From: Solirubrobacterales bacterium
GTDB lineage: Bacteria; Actinomycetota; Thermoleophilia; Solirubrobacterales; 70-9
Length of the DNA stretch: 36,123 nucleotides
Reading direction: 5' to 3'
NCBI GenBank assembly: GCA_017882505.1
Contig: JADGPJ010000021.1
Span: 1-36,123, forward strand
Of this stretch, positions 28,269-36,123 are shown piece by piece. The notes beneath the pieces are model-generated. The model did no database searches, was not told the DNA's origin, and was given only the letters and a program-made list of their open reading frames with translations. Each line of letters begins with the position of its first letter. Within the stretch, counting starts at the first letter, position 1. The translations under genes were made by a program, and so were the position numbers.

Positions 28269-28871
28269 CTATCGCGGCTCCAGGCCGTCGCAGATCGTCG
28301 TCACGAGAAGATCCTTTGCCTGGTCGAAGTTGGTGTCGGAGGCCGGGATCACGTCGAAGATCCAGCCCGAGAGCAGCTGCTCGACGGCGCCGTAGAAGGT
28401 CATCGAAGCGAACAGCGGCGCGATGTCGCTGCGGAAGGCACCCGCCTCCTGGCCGTCGGCGACGATCTTCGCGATCGACTCGTAAGCGCGGCGGATTTCC
28501 GCCAGGTGGGTCTGCCCGAAGGAGTTGGCGGCGCGCGTCACCTCGACGATGATCACCTTCATCAGCTCCGGGTCGTGACGGTAGGAATCGACGATGAAGC
28601 TGGCCACCGCCGCCAGCCGGTCGCGGTGCGGCCCTCCCGCCCGGTCGGCCTCCTCGATCGCCGCCAGCAGCAGCGACCAGCGCTCGGCGAAGAGTTCGTT
28701 CAGGACCTCGTCCTTGGAGCGGAAGTAGTGATAGACGAGCCCGTAGGCGACGCCCGCCTCGTCGGCGATGTCGGAGACCCGGGTCGCGTGGAAGCCCTGG
28801 CGGGCGAAGACACGAACCGCGGCATCGAGGATCTGGCGCCGCTTGTCGACGGTTGCGGACTTAGAGGCCAT
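28269..28871 (-). CDS. TetR family transcriptional regulator
   Basis: 200 residues. The N-terminal DNA-binding domain is complete: RRQILDAAVRVFARQGFHAT, then VSDIADEAGVAYGLVYHYFR as the helix-turn-helix, and SKDEVLNELFAER. The C-terminal ligand domain (LMKVIIVEVTRAANSFG, FYGAVEQLLSGWI) resembles acyl-CoA-responsive FadR-type TetR proteins, but the ligand is unknown. It lies 18 bp after the nitrilase-family gene in the same direction. A perfect-arm palindrome just upstream of that gene (29737-29752) is the obvious operator, suggesting autoregulation of the pair. Confidence 0.9.
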   Translation of the reverse strand: MASKSATVDKRRQILDAAVRVFARQGFHATRVSDIADEAGVAYGLVYHYFRSKDEVLNELFAERWSLLLAAIEEADRAGGPHRDRLAAVASFIVDSYRHDPELMKVIIVEVTRAANSFGQTHLAEIRRAYESIAKIVADGQEAGAFRSDIAPLFASMTFYGAVEQLLSGWIFDVIPASDTNFDQAKDLLVTTICDGLEPR

Positions 28872-28889
28872 CTCGGCATCCCCGGCGGC

Positions 28890-29717
28890 TCATACGCGCA
28901 CCTCCGTCAGCTTCGGCCAGACATAGGCGTGGGGCTGGCGGTTGGCCAGCGAGGGCAGCGACTCGCGGACCCTGTCCTGGGCCTCGAAGTCGAGGTCGGC
29001 GGCGACGAAGCACTCGTCGTCGGGGGCGGTCGCCAGCACCACTCCCCAGGGGTCGACGATCGACGAGCGACCGAAGGAGTCGTAGTGCGGCGCGGCCTTG
29101 CCGAACTGGTTCGGCGCGACGACGAAGACCTGGTTCTCGATCGCGCGCGCCCGCAGCAGCACCTCCCAGTGGTCGCGGCCGGTGGCCATCGTGAAGGCGG
29201 AGGGGACGCCGATCACCCGGGCGCCGCGCAGGGCGAGGATCCTGAACAGCTCCGGGAAGCGCAGGTCGTAACAGACGCTGAGGCCGGCGATCGACTCGCC
29301 GAGCGGCGCCGTGACGAGCTCGGCTCCGGCCTGCTCGTGCTCGGACTCGCGGTAGGAGACGCCGCCGGCGTCGACGTCGAACATGTGGACCTTGCGGTAG
29401 ACCGCCAGGTCCTCCCCCTCCGGTCCGATCAGGACCGAGGTGTTCGACGCCTTCTCGGTCCCGCGCTCGCTGATGCTGCCGGCCAGCAGGTGGATGCCCA
29501 GGGTGCGCGCCCAACCTCGAGCCGCGGTCAGGCTCGGCCCGTCGAGCGGCTCGGCCGCGGCCAGCAGCTCCTCGCCCCCCGCCAGCAGGTTCCACTTCTC
29601 CGGCAGGGCGACGAAGTCGGCGCCGTCGGCCGCCGCGGCACGCACGAGTCGCTCGGCCGCGACCAGGTTCCGAGCCTTGTCCCCGTTTGAGTTGAGCTGT
29701 ACCGCGGCTGCCCGCAT
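28890..29717 (-). CDS. Carbon-nitrogen hydrolase (nitrilase superfamily, Nit/omega-amidase-like)
   Basis: 275 residues. The Glu-Lys-Cys triad is visible: Glu in FVALPEKWNLL, Lys in YRKVHMFDVD, Cys in SVCYDLRFPELFR. The latter two match the Nit1/Nit2 (deaminated-glutathione or omega-amidase) branch, which hydrolyses small carboxyamides; the window does not settle the substrate. Start: the ATG at 29715-29717 gives the classic MRAAAVQLNS opening; a GTC/ATG further up (29750) would lie inside the operator. Together with the TetR gene it forms a two-gene unit. Nearest alternative: a plant-type CN hydrolase such as NLP1 (polyamine catabolism). Confidence 0.88.
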   Translation of the reverse strand: MRAAAVQLNSNGDKARNLVAAERLVRAAAADGADFVALPEKWNLLAGGEELLAAAEPLDGPSLTAARGWARTLGIHLLAGSISERGTEKASNTSVLIGPEGEDLAVYRKVHMFDVDAGGVSYRESEHEQAGAELVTAPLGESIAGLSVCYDLRFPELFRILALRGARVIGVPSAFTMATGRDHWEVLLRARAIENQVFVVAPNQFGKAAPHYDSFGRSSIVDPWGVVLATAPDDECFVAADLDFEAQDRVRESLPSLANRQPHAYVWPKLTEVRV

Positions 29718-29736
29718 CTGCCTCACATTCTCCACT

Positions 29737-29767
29737 GATTGACCAGTCAATCGGTTGTCTCAGTATA
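29737..29767 (-). promoter_or_regulatory. Promoter and palindromic TetR-type operator of the nitrilase gene
   Basis: GATTGAC (29737-29743) and GTCAATC (29746-29752) are perfect 7-bp arms around CA, a size and symmetry typical of TetR-family operators. On the minus strand a strong TATACT -10 box occupies 29762-29767; transcription would begin near 29755, so the palindrome covers about +3 to +18. A bound dimer would block initiation. The leader to the ATG at 29717 is about 38 nt. Confidence 0.65.
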
Positions 29768-29909
29768 TGAGTGCTCTAGGCGGGCGGTGCCAAGCAGATC
29801 AAGGATCTCGCGCTTCGCGCTCACGCGCGCTTTCGGCGCTAGAGCGTGGCGTGCGCAGCACCCTGCAGGCGAGCGACCGAGAACGCCGATATGCGCAGGC
29901 CGCGCACGT

Positions 29910-30742
29910 CTAGAGGCCCATCATTCGGGCGACGATTCGATCGAAGACGGGGGTCGGGATCAGCGGTTTGATCCGCGCCTGGACCTTGGCGTCGAGGCCA
30001 ACCAGGTGGCGACTCCGTGGGTGCTTCGCGCTCAGCGCATGCTCGATCACGCGGGCGACCTTCTCCGCAGGGATTCCCCGCTCGGCGGTTTCTTTGATCA
30101 CCTTGCGGTAGCTCTCGATCGCCTTGCCGTAGAGGGATTCCCGATGCGGTGAGCGCGCTCCGATCTCGTCGGAGGTGCGCTCTCCGCGCTCCCAGATCGG
30201 GGTGTCGATCGAGCCGGGCTCGACGATCGAGACCCGGATGCCCCAGGGCCGCAGCTCCTGACGGAGGTGTCCCCCACCGCCTCGATCCCGAACTTGGCGG
30301 CGTGGTAGGCCCCGGTCAGCGGGAAGGCGATCCGCCCTCCGATCGAGCTGACGAAGACGACCCGGCCGCCGGCGCGACGGATCGATGGAAGCGCCGCCTG
30401 GGTGACGGCGACGTGCGCGGTCAGGTTGACCTCGATCTGGCGGCGGAAATCGTCGATCGGCATCGTCTCCAGTGGGCTCGGGATCGCGACCCCCGCGTTG
30501 TTGACGACCCCGTCCAGGCCGCCCGGCTCGACGCCGATCAGCGCCGCCGCCGCCGCGATCTGATCGGCGTCGGTGACGTCGATCAAGAGCGGCGAGATAC
30601 GCTCCGAGCCGGCCTGCCGCAGCGCCTAGGCGTCGCCATCGTTGCGGACGCCGGCGAAGACTCGCCAGCCGGCGGCGTCCAGCCGGAGTGCGGTGGCGCG
30701 GCCAATGCCGGTCGAAGCTCCGGTAACCAGGACGGATCGCAC
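29910..30742 (-). pseudogene. Broken short-chain dehydrogenase/reductase gene
   Basis: Read from GTG 30742, the protein starts MRSVLVTGASTGIGRATALR with the SDR NAD(P) motif. Codon 39 is TAG (30626-30628) where a Glu codon GAG would fit the surrounding frame (DGDA-stop-ALRQAG). The frame then continues with DGVVNNAGVAIPSP (NNAG), SSIGGRIAFPL and the catalytic YHAAK. Near 30263-30268 a one-base deletion breaks it; in the next frame the protein resumes LRQELRPWGIRVSIVEPGS and ends KVQARIKPLI..VFDRIVARMMGL at 29910. Two independent lesions argue for real decay rather than one sequencing error. It is an SDR of the YhxC/dehydrogenase type with substrate unknown. Confidence 0.85.
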
Positions 30743-30769
30743 AGTCACCAGGCTACCCTTGAAGGTGCC

Positions 30770-33700
30770 GTGACCGACCTACGCACCGACGATGGCGAGC
30801 GCAAGCAGGTGACGGTCCTGTTCGCCGACGTCAGCGGCTCGATGGACCTCGCCGAGCAGCAGGACGCGGAGGAGTGGCGCAAGGTCATGCAGCGCTTCTT
30901 CTCGATCCTGGCCGACGCGGTGACCCGGTTCGAGGGCACCGTCGACAAGTTCACCGGCGACGGGATCATGGCGGTCTTCGGGGCGCCGATCGCCCACGAG
31001 GATCACGCGCGGCGAGCCTGCTACGCCGCCCTGCAAATGCTCGACGACGTCTCCGAGTACGCGGCGGAGCTGCGCCGCGGCCCGGGGCTCAACTTCTCGA
31101 TCCGGATCGGGATCAACTCGGGAGAGGTCGTGGCCGGCGCGATCGGGCCCGGCGCCGAGGGCGGCTACACGGCGATCGGCCATACCGTCGGGCTCGCCCA
31201 GCGGATGGAGGCCCTCGCCGAGCCGGGCAAGGCGTACCTGACCGAGCACGCCGCCGCCCTCGCCACCGGCTTTCTCGATCTCGAGGACCTGGGCGAATTC
31301 GAGATCCAAGGCGCGAGCCAGCCCGTCCGAGTCTTCGAGCTGGCCGGAGTCGGCGCCGCCCGCTCGCGCCTCGATCTCGCCCGCGAACGGGGCTTCTCCC
31401 GCTTCGTCGGCCGCACCGAGGAGATGGGCGCGCTGGAAACGGCCCTCGAGCGGGCCAAGGGAGGCGCGGGCCGGGCGATCGGCCTGATCGCCGACCCGGG
31501 CGTCGGCAAGAGCCGCCTCTGCCACGAGTTCGCCCAGCGCTGCCGCGAAGACGGGGTCGAGGTCTTCGAGGCGCAGGCCCAGGCCCACGGGCAGGCGGTC
31601 CCCTTCATGCCGGTCCTGCAGATGCTGCGCTCCTTCTTCGGGATCGGCGAGCGCGAGCGCGAGCAGCTGGCGCGGGAGAAGATTGCCGGCCGAGCCCTCC
31701 TCCTCGATCCGGAATTCAGCGACGACCTGCCGCTGCTGTTCGACTTCCTCGGCGTGCCCGATCCCGACCGGCCGGTGCCGCAGATGAACGCCGAGGCGCG
31801 GCAGCGCACGCTGGGGGGAATCGTCTGCCGGCTGGTCAACGCCCCGAGCCGCCGCAAGACGCTGGTCCTGGTGATCGAGGACCTGCACTGGATCGACGAG
31901 GGCAGCAACACGATGCTGGCCGGTCTGGTCGAGTCGATCGAGGGCACGAACACGCTCGCGGTTCTCAACTACCGGCCCGAGTACACGCCGGCCTGGGTCA
32001 GCTCGCCGCTTTACCAGGGGATCCCGCTGGCGCCGCTGGCGCGGGCGGACACCGGCGAGCTGCTGCGCGACCTCGCCGGCGCGGACCCCTCGCTCGACGG
32101 TCTCGACGAGCCGATCCACGAGCGCACCCAGGGCAACCCCTTCTTCATCGAGGAGATCGTCCGCGAGCTGGCCGAGTCCGGGCACCTCGAGGGCGAGCGC
32201 GGCGCCTACCGGCTGGCGCGGCCGATCGAGGACTCCCGGGTTCCGGTCACCGTGCAGGCGATCCTCGCCGCCCGCATCGACCGCCTCGACCCCAGCTCCA
32301 AGCAGCTGCTCCAAGTCGCCTCGGTGGTCGGCAAGAAACTCAGCGTCCGGGCGCTGGGGCTGACCGCCGGGATCGAGCTCGACCAGATCGACCAGGCCCT
32401 CTGCGAGCTGATCGAGGCCGGCTTCCTCTACGAAGCGGAGCTCTACCCGCAGCGGGTGCTGGCCTTCCGCCACCCGTTGACCCGCGAGGTCGCCTACGGC
32501 ACCCAGCTCGCCGACGGCCGCGCCGCCACCCATGCGGCGGCGGCGCGAGCGACGATTGAGCTCGAGCGCGATCGGCTCGACGAGCTGGCGGCCCTGGTCG
32601 GCCACCACTTGGCCGAGGGCGGCGAAACCCTGGAAGCGGCACGCTGGTACGCGCGCGCCGGGCACTGGGCCGGCCACAGCCAGCCGCGAGACGCGCTGCG
32701 GCTCTGGCAGCGAGTGACCGCGCTGGCCGACGAGCTGGAGGAGGACGAAGAGACGATCGCCCTCTCGCTGCTCTCCCGCACGCTGCAGCTCGAATACGCC
32801 TGGCGCCTGGGGATGGACCGCGAGCAGGCCGATGCGCTCGCGACCGAGGCGACCGAGATCGCCACGCGCTGCGGCGATCTCAACTCCCTGGCCTTGCTGA
32901 AGCTGCTGACCTCGGCCCGTCCGGGAGTCGCCGAGCACACCCGCGAATGGGTGAGCGCCGCCGACGAAGCGATCGGTCTCGCCGACAGATCCGGCGCCCG
33001 GGACCTGCGGGTGGCGGTTCGCGGCGCCGCCGCGTACGCCCACATGTGCGCCGGCGATCTCGACCGGCTCGAAGCGACCGCCGACGAGATGCTGGCGATC
33101 ATCGACGGCGACCCCGAGGTCGGGGCGGGGATCGTGATCGGCAGCCCGATCGCCTGGGGACTGATGGCGAAGTCGAGCGCGCTGCGCGAGCGCGGGAGGC
33201 CCGAGGAGGCGGGGCGGCTTCTCGACGAGGCACTGCGCGAAGTCGTCGAGCGCAACGACCCGGAGACCGAGAGCTGGATCCTCGGCGCAAAGTCGGCGGT
33301 GCTCGCCGATTGCGGCGAGATCGAGGCGGCGCTGGCGCTGGCCCTGCGCAACTGCGAGCTGACCGACCGCCTGGGGGACGTCTTCTCGCGCAGCATGGCG
33401 CTGACCTCCCTCGCCTACGTGCGCCTGGTGGCGGGTGAATTCGCCGCGGCGCTGGATGACGTCGAGCTGGCCGACCGCGGCTACCGCGAGGCGATGGGGA
33501 CCGGCGGCGAGACCGAGGGCTGGCGCGGATATCTGCGAGCCGGCGCCCTGCTCGGCCTCGGGCGCACCGAGGAGGCCATCGCGCAGGCCGAATGGGCGTC
33601 CGACACGGCGCGCCGGCGGGGCATGAACTGGCAGCTTCCCCCCGCCCTGAACGTCCTCGCCCAGGCGCGGTCCGCCGCCGGGGCGGCGGGCGTCACCGAG

Positions 33701-33805
33701 GCGCTCGACGAGGCGACCGCGGTCGCCGAGCGCCATGGGCACGAGATGGCGCTGGAGCAGATCAGGGCCAGCCGCGACCGGCTTGCCGCAACCTCCGCGA
33801 ACTAG
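30770..33805 (+). CDS. Nucleotide cyclase-like domain + AAA/NB-ARC-type ATPase + TPR protein
   Basis: 1011 residues. Residues 8-180 form a class III cyclase homology domain: metal Asp20 in VLFADVSGSMD and Asp64 in DKFTGDGIMAVFGAP, Lys60, and YTAIGHTVGLAQRME at 133-147. In the last motif the usual V-N-x-A-x-R has Gly141 in place of Asn while Arg145 is kept. Residues 205-480 are an ATPase: Walker A ADPGVGKSR (241-249), Walker B LVLVIEDLHWID. The remainder is TPR-like helical repeats rich in Ala/Leu/Glu. Such proteins are stand-alone signalling ATPases; output unknown. GTG at 30770 with TACCCT 10 nt upstream. Its stop codon overlaps that of the convergent MerR gene (CTAG, 33802-33805). Confidence 0.85.
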   Translation: MTDLRTDDGERKQVTVLFADVSGSMDLAEQQDAEEWRKVMQRFFSILADAVTRFEGTVDKFTGDGIMAVFGAPIAHEDHARRACYAALQMLDDVSEYAAELRRGPGLNFSIRIGINSGEVVAGAIGPGAEGGYTAIGHTVGLAQRMEALAEPGKAYLTEHAAALATGFLDLEDLGEFEIQGASQPVRVFELAGVGAARSRLDLARERGFSRFVGRTEEMGALETALERAKGGAGRAIGLIADPGVGKSRLCHEFAQRCREDGVEVFEAQAQAHGQAVPFMPVLQMLRSFFGIGEREREQLAREKIAGRALLLDPEFSDDLPLLFDFLGVPDPDRPVPQMNAEARQRTLGGIVCRLVNAPSRRKTLVLVIEDLHWIDEGSNTMLAGLVESIEGTNTLAVLNYRPEYTPAWVSSPLYQGIPLAPLARADTGELLRDLAGADPSLDGLDEPIHERTQGNPFFIEEIVRELAESGHLEGERGAYRLARPIEDSRVPVTVQAILAARIDRLDPSSKQLLQVASVVGKKLSVRALGLTAGIELDQIDQALCELIEAGFLYEAELYPQRVLAFRHPLTREVAYGTQLADGRAATHAAAARATIELERDRLDELAALVGHHLAEGGETLEAARWYARAGHWAGHSQPRDALRLWQRVTALADELEEDEETIALSLLSRTLQLEYAWRLGMDREQADALATEATEIATRCGDLNSLALLKLLTSARPGVAEHTREWVSAADEAIGLADRSGARDLRVAVRGAAAYAHMCAGDLDRLEATADEMLAIIDGDPEVGAGIVIGSPIAWGLMAKSSALRERGRPEEAGRLLDEALREVVERNDPETESWILGAKSAVLADCGEIEAALALALRNCELTDRLGDVFSRSMALTSLAYVRLVAGEFAAALDDVELADRGYREAMGTGGETEGWRGYLRAGALLGLGRTEEAIAQAEWASDTARRRGMNWQLPPALNVLAQARSAAGAAGVTEALDEATAVAERHGHEMALEQIRASRDRLAATSAN

Positions 33806-34503
33806 CCGCGGCCGGCGCGGTGGCGCTCGAGCTCGGCCACCAGCAGCTTCGTGTGCAGGGCGGCGATCAGATCTCGCAGCGGCTCGGCGCCGGCTTCGAG
33901 CATCTCGACCACGCGTTCGGGCTCGACCTCCCCGGCGAGGCGGTTCATCACGATGTCGACCTCCTGGCGGACGAGCCCTTCCAGCGCGGTCTTGTAGCGC
34001 AGGGTGTCGTAGACGGTGAAGCCGATCTCCTCGTCGTAGCCGCCGGCGCGGAAGCGGCTGATCGCCTCGATGATCGTCACGTCGGAGGGCGAGTAGCCGC
34101 GGCTGTTGGGGGTCAGCACCTCCAGCGCCGCGAGACGATCGAGCACCTCCCTGGGAACCCCGTAGCGCTTGCGGACTTCGGCCGCGCCGGTCCGTGCTCG
34201 CTCGCCGACCAGGGCGCGGTCGAGGATCCGGTCCTCCAGCTCGAGCATCGCCGTGGCCCGCTCGGGTCCCTCGTCGAGCACCCCTTTGATCGCCTTCAGC
34301 GGCATGAAGCGCTCCTCCTGCAGGCGCTTGATCAGGCGGATCCGGTCGACGAACTCGGGCGGGTAGTAGGACATGTTGCGGCTGGTCTTGACCGGCTCCG
34401 GCAGCAGGCCCTCGCGCAGGTAGTGCTTGATCGTCGGCACCGGGACCCCCGAGGCCTCGGCCAGCTCACCCACTCGCAGCAGCTCGACGCCGCTGCCGCT
34501 CAT
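33802..34503 (-). CDS. MerR family transcriptional regulator
   Basis: 233 residues, longer than classic MerR. The N-terminal winged helix is clear: LLRVGELAEASGVPVPTIKH, YLREGLLPEPVKTSRN, then YPPEFVDRIRLIKRLQEERF (dimerisation region). The remaining 150 residues are a helical effector domain with few Cys, so it is unlikely to be a metal or redox sensor; an acyl or small-ligand role is possible. The ATG overlaps the stop of the CoA-transferase-like gene (ATGA, 34500-34503), making it the last gene of that unit and a likely regulator of it. Confidence 0.88.
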   Translation of the reverse strand: MSGSGVELLRVGELAEASGVPVPTIKHYLREGLLPEPVKTSRNMSYYPPEFVDRIRLIKRLQEERFMPLKAIKGVLDEGPERATAMLELEDRILDRALVGERARTGAAEVRKRYGVPREVLDRLAALEVLTPNSRGYSPSDVTIIEAISRFRAGGYDEEIGFTVYDTLRYKTALEGLVRQEVDIVMNRLAGEVEPERVVEMLEAGAEPLRDLIAALHTKLLVAELERHRAGRG

Positions 34504-35735
34504 GCCCGGAACTCCGCGCCCTGCCCCGCCGCGTCGGAGCCGGCGGCGGCGCCGGACTCCAGCATCGCCGCGATCTCCTCGCCCGAGTAGCCGGCTTCGC
34601 CGAGTACCTCGGCGGTGTGCTCGCCGAAGGCCGGCGCCGGACGGGTCGGGTCACCGGGAGTACGGCTCAGCTTCACCGGCACCCCGAGCAGGCGCACCGG
34701 GCCGAGCTCGGGCTGCTCCATCTCGACCACCATCTCGCGGGCGCGAACGAGCTCGGAGTCGAGCGCCTCGTCGAGGTCGAGGATCGGCTCGATGCAGCAG
34801 TCGTTCTCGTCGTTGAAGGCGCGCCATTCGTCGCGGCTGCGAGAGCGGAAGACCTCGGCCACCTGCCGCCAGGCGTCCGTGCCAGGCGCCTCGAACTGGA
34901 CCTCGAGCAGGTCGGGGCGAGCGACGCCGTTGCAGAGGGCGGCCCAGAACTTCGGCTCCAGCGCCCCGCAGCTGACCCAGCCGTCGGACGCTTCGTAGGG
35001 CAGGTAACAGAGAAAGCCGCCGGACAGCTGGCCCTCGCCGCGAACCGGCACCTCGCCGTCGCAGAAGTAGCGGCCGGCGACCATCGCCAGCCAGGAGAGG
35101 GCGCCGTCGGCCATCGAGATGTCGACGAACTGCCCCTCGCCGGAGCGGCGGCGCTCGTGCAGCGCCGCCATCACCCCGAAGGCGGCCATCAGGCCGCCGT
35201 TGATGTCGGCGATCTGGCCGGCCGCCGGCACCGGCGGGCCGTCCTTCTGCCCGGAGAGGCCGAGCATCCCGACCAGGCCGAGGTAGTTCATGTCGTGGCC
35301 GGCGCGCTGGGTGTTGGGCCCGTCCTGGCCGTAGCCGGTGATCGCGCAGACGACGATCGCCGGGTTGGCCTCGCGCAGCCGCTCGTAGCCGACCCCGAGC
35401 CGGTCGAGGACGCCGGGGCGGAAGCCGTCGAGGACGACGTCGTATTTTCCGACGAGACGCAGGAACGCCTCGCGTCCGGCGTCGCTCTTGAGGTCGAGCC
35501 GGACCGAGCGCTTGCCGCGGTTGAGCGAGAGGTAGAGCGAGGAGCGGGTGCCGAGCTGCTGCTGCTCGTCGCTGCCGTAGTAGGGAGGCGCCCAGCGGAT
35601 GTAGTCGCCGATGCCGGTGTCCTCGACCTTGAGCACCTCGGCGCCGAGGTCAGCCAGCAGCAGCGAGCAGAATCCGCCCGGCAGCAGCCGGGTCAGATCG
35701 AGGACCTTGACGTCGCTAAGCGGGAGAGCGCTCAC
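34500..35735 (-). CDS. CaiB/BaiF family III enzyme, alpha-methylacyl-CoA racemase-like
   Basis: 411 residues, family III CoA-transferase fold. Opening VKVLDLTRLLPGGFCSLLLA and GAEVLKVED are family hallmarks. The AMACR-type active site is visible: GHDMNYLGLVGML (His and Asp of the H-D pair region), AAGQIADINGG for the second acid, and GALEPKFWAALC where the Glu sits in MCR/AMACR. This suggests epimerisation of 2-methylacyl-CoA rather than CoA transfer. The GTG at 35733-35735 overlaps the end of the upstream gene by 20 bp. Context: BKACE upstream, MerR downstream, so branched or beta-keto acid catabolism. Confidence 0.85.
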   Translation of the reverse strand: MSALPLSDVKVLDLTRLLPGGFCSLLLADLGAEVLKVEDTGIGDYIRWAPPYYGSDEQQQLGTRSSLYLSLNRGKRSVRLDLKSDAGREAFLRLVGKYDVVLDGFRPGVLDRLGVGYERLREANPAIVVCAITGYGQDGPNTQRAGHDMNYLGLVGMLGLSGQKDGPPVPAAGQIADINGGLMAAFGVMAALHERRRSGEGQFVDISMADGALSWLAMVAGRYFCDGEVPVRGEGQLSGGFLCYLPYEASDGWVSCGALEPKFWAALCNGVARPDLLEVQFEAPGTDAWRQVAEVFRSRSRDEWRAFNDENDCCIEPILDLDEALDSELVRAREMVVEMEQPELGPVRLLGVPVKLSRTPGDPTRPAPAFGEHTAEVLGEAGYSGEEIAAMLESGAAAGSDAAGQGAEFRA

Positions 35736-36123
35736 GCTTGGAAACCCCCAGCAGCTCGCGGGCCTCGGCGACGCTGGCGGGGCGGCGGCCGATGTCTTCG
35801 GCCATCTGCCGCGCTTTCGCGATCAGCTCGCCGTTGGACTTGGTCATCTCGCCGCCCGGCAGATAGAGGTTGTCCTCGACCCCGGCGCGGACGTTGCCGC
35901 CGAGGACGAGCGCCGAGCCGAGCAGCTTCCACTGGTCACGGGAGATGCCGATCGTCTGCCACTGGTTGCGTCCCTCGGGCCCGCCGGGGATCTGGTCCGA
36001 CATCAGGGTGACGTTGCGCGGCGTCGGCCGGATGCCGCCGGTCACCCCCATCACCAGAGAGATCTGCAGCGGCTCCTCGAGCAGGCCCATGTCGATCAGC
36101 GGGTCGAGGTTGGCGACGTGGCC
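35716..36123 (-). CDS. Beta-keto acid cleavage enzyme (BKACE, DUF849), C-terminal part, runs off the right edge
   Basis: 135 C-terminal residues are visible, entering from 36123. The pattern is that of BKACE: GHVANLDPLIDMGLLEEPLQ, SLVMGVTGGIRPTPRN, GGNVRAGVEDNLYLPGG, KSNGELIAKARQMAEDIGRR, ASVAEARELLGVSK. These enzymes condense a beta-keto acid with acetyl-CoA to give acetoacetate and a new acyl-CoA. Catalytic residues upstream are outside the window. It overlaps the CoA-enzyme start by 20 bp and is in the same operon. Confidence 0.9.
   Translation of the reverse strand, partial: GHVANLDPLIDMGLLEEPLQISLVMGVTGGIRPTPRNVTLMSDQIPGGPEGRNQWQTIGISRDQWKLLGSALVLGGNVRAGVEDNLYLPGGEMTKSNGELIAKARQMAEDIGRRPASVAEARELLGVSKRERSPA

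Noticed and set aside
29910-30742. The SDR gene as the ceramide-pathway reductase
   Set aside because: It is broken, 27 kb from the SPT-like gene, and has a generic SDR sequence, so no link can be claimed.

Overview
The window is high-GC bacterial chromosome, gene-dense on both strands, with no rRNA, tRNA, CRISPR array, prophage or insertion sequence that I can see. Several products point to the Actinobacteria: an mIHF-like nucleoid protein, a HemQ-type heme enzyme, an FprA-type ferredoxin reductase, a PimA-like glycosyltransferase and a DUF3618/holin-X/DUF4235 trio. The codon and promoter style would suit a deep lineage such as Thermoleophilia (Solirubrobacterales or relatives); that placement is my inference. 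Many genes have a TANNNT box 6-10 nt before the start codon and no Shine-Dalgarno sequence, so leaderless transcription looks common.

Layout. 1-221: start of an unknown gene leaving the window. 222-638: gene-free stretch packed with palindromes and a degenerate hairpin array. 639-3058: divergent pair, a YghO/bacterial-ceramide-synthase-like GNAT protein and a serine-palmitoyltransferase-like enzyme. 3350-4664: mIHF-like protein facing a membrane protein and a conserved protein whose frame lacks a sensible stop. 4725-11222 (minus): one long unit reading YrbE/MlaE, YrbE/MlaE, Mkl/MlaF ATPase, MMPL/RND transporter, thioredoxin-fold protein and B3/4-domain protein, with no Mce/MlaD subunit in view. 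11393-15063 (plus): two lipoproteins, one a PQQ-type sugar dehydrogenase, then an aldehyde dehydrogenase. 15107-18676: full-length cobalamin methionine synthase. 18757-23088 (minus): a glycosyltransferase fused to a flippase-like membrane domain, and a large membrane protein whose gene region carries two copies of a structured palindromic element.

23075-27414: a heme/Fe-S/redox neighbourhood (HemQ, FprA, BolA, monothiol glutaredoxin, ErpA/IscA), then a DegV protein. 27422-28253 (minus): small envelope trio. 28269-29717 (minus): nitrilase-family hydrolase and a TetR regulator behind a clear palindromic operator. 29910-30742: an SDR pseudogene with a nonsense codon and a frameshift. 30770-33805: a very large cyclase-ATPase-TPR signalling protein. 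33802-36123 (minus): acyl-CoA operon (BKACE, AMACR-like CoA enzyme, MerR regulator) leaving the window.

The strongest candidates for something undescribed are the paired palindromic elements at 22537-22644 and 22932-23052. They share internal sequence, have unrelated but self-complementary outer stems, and one sits in frame inside a gene as exactly 36 codons. The next is the putative sphingolipid synthesis pair in an actinobacterium.
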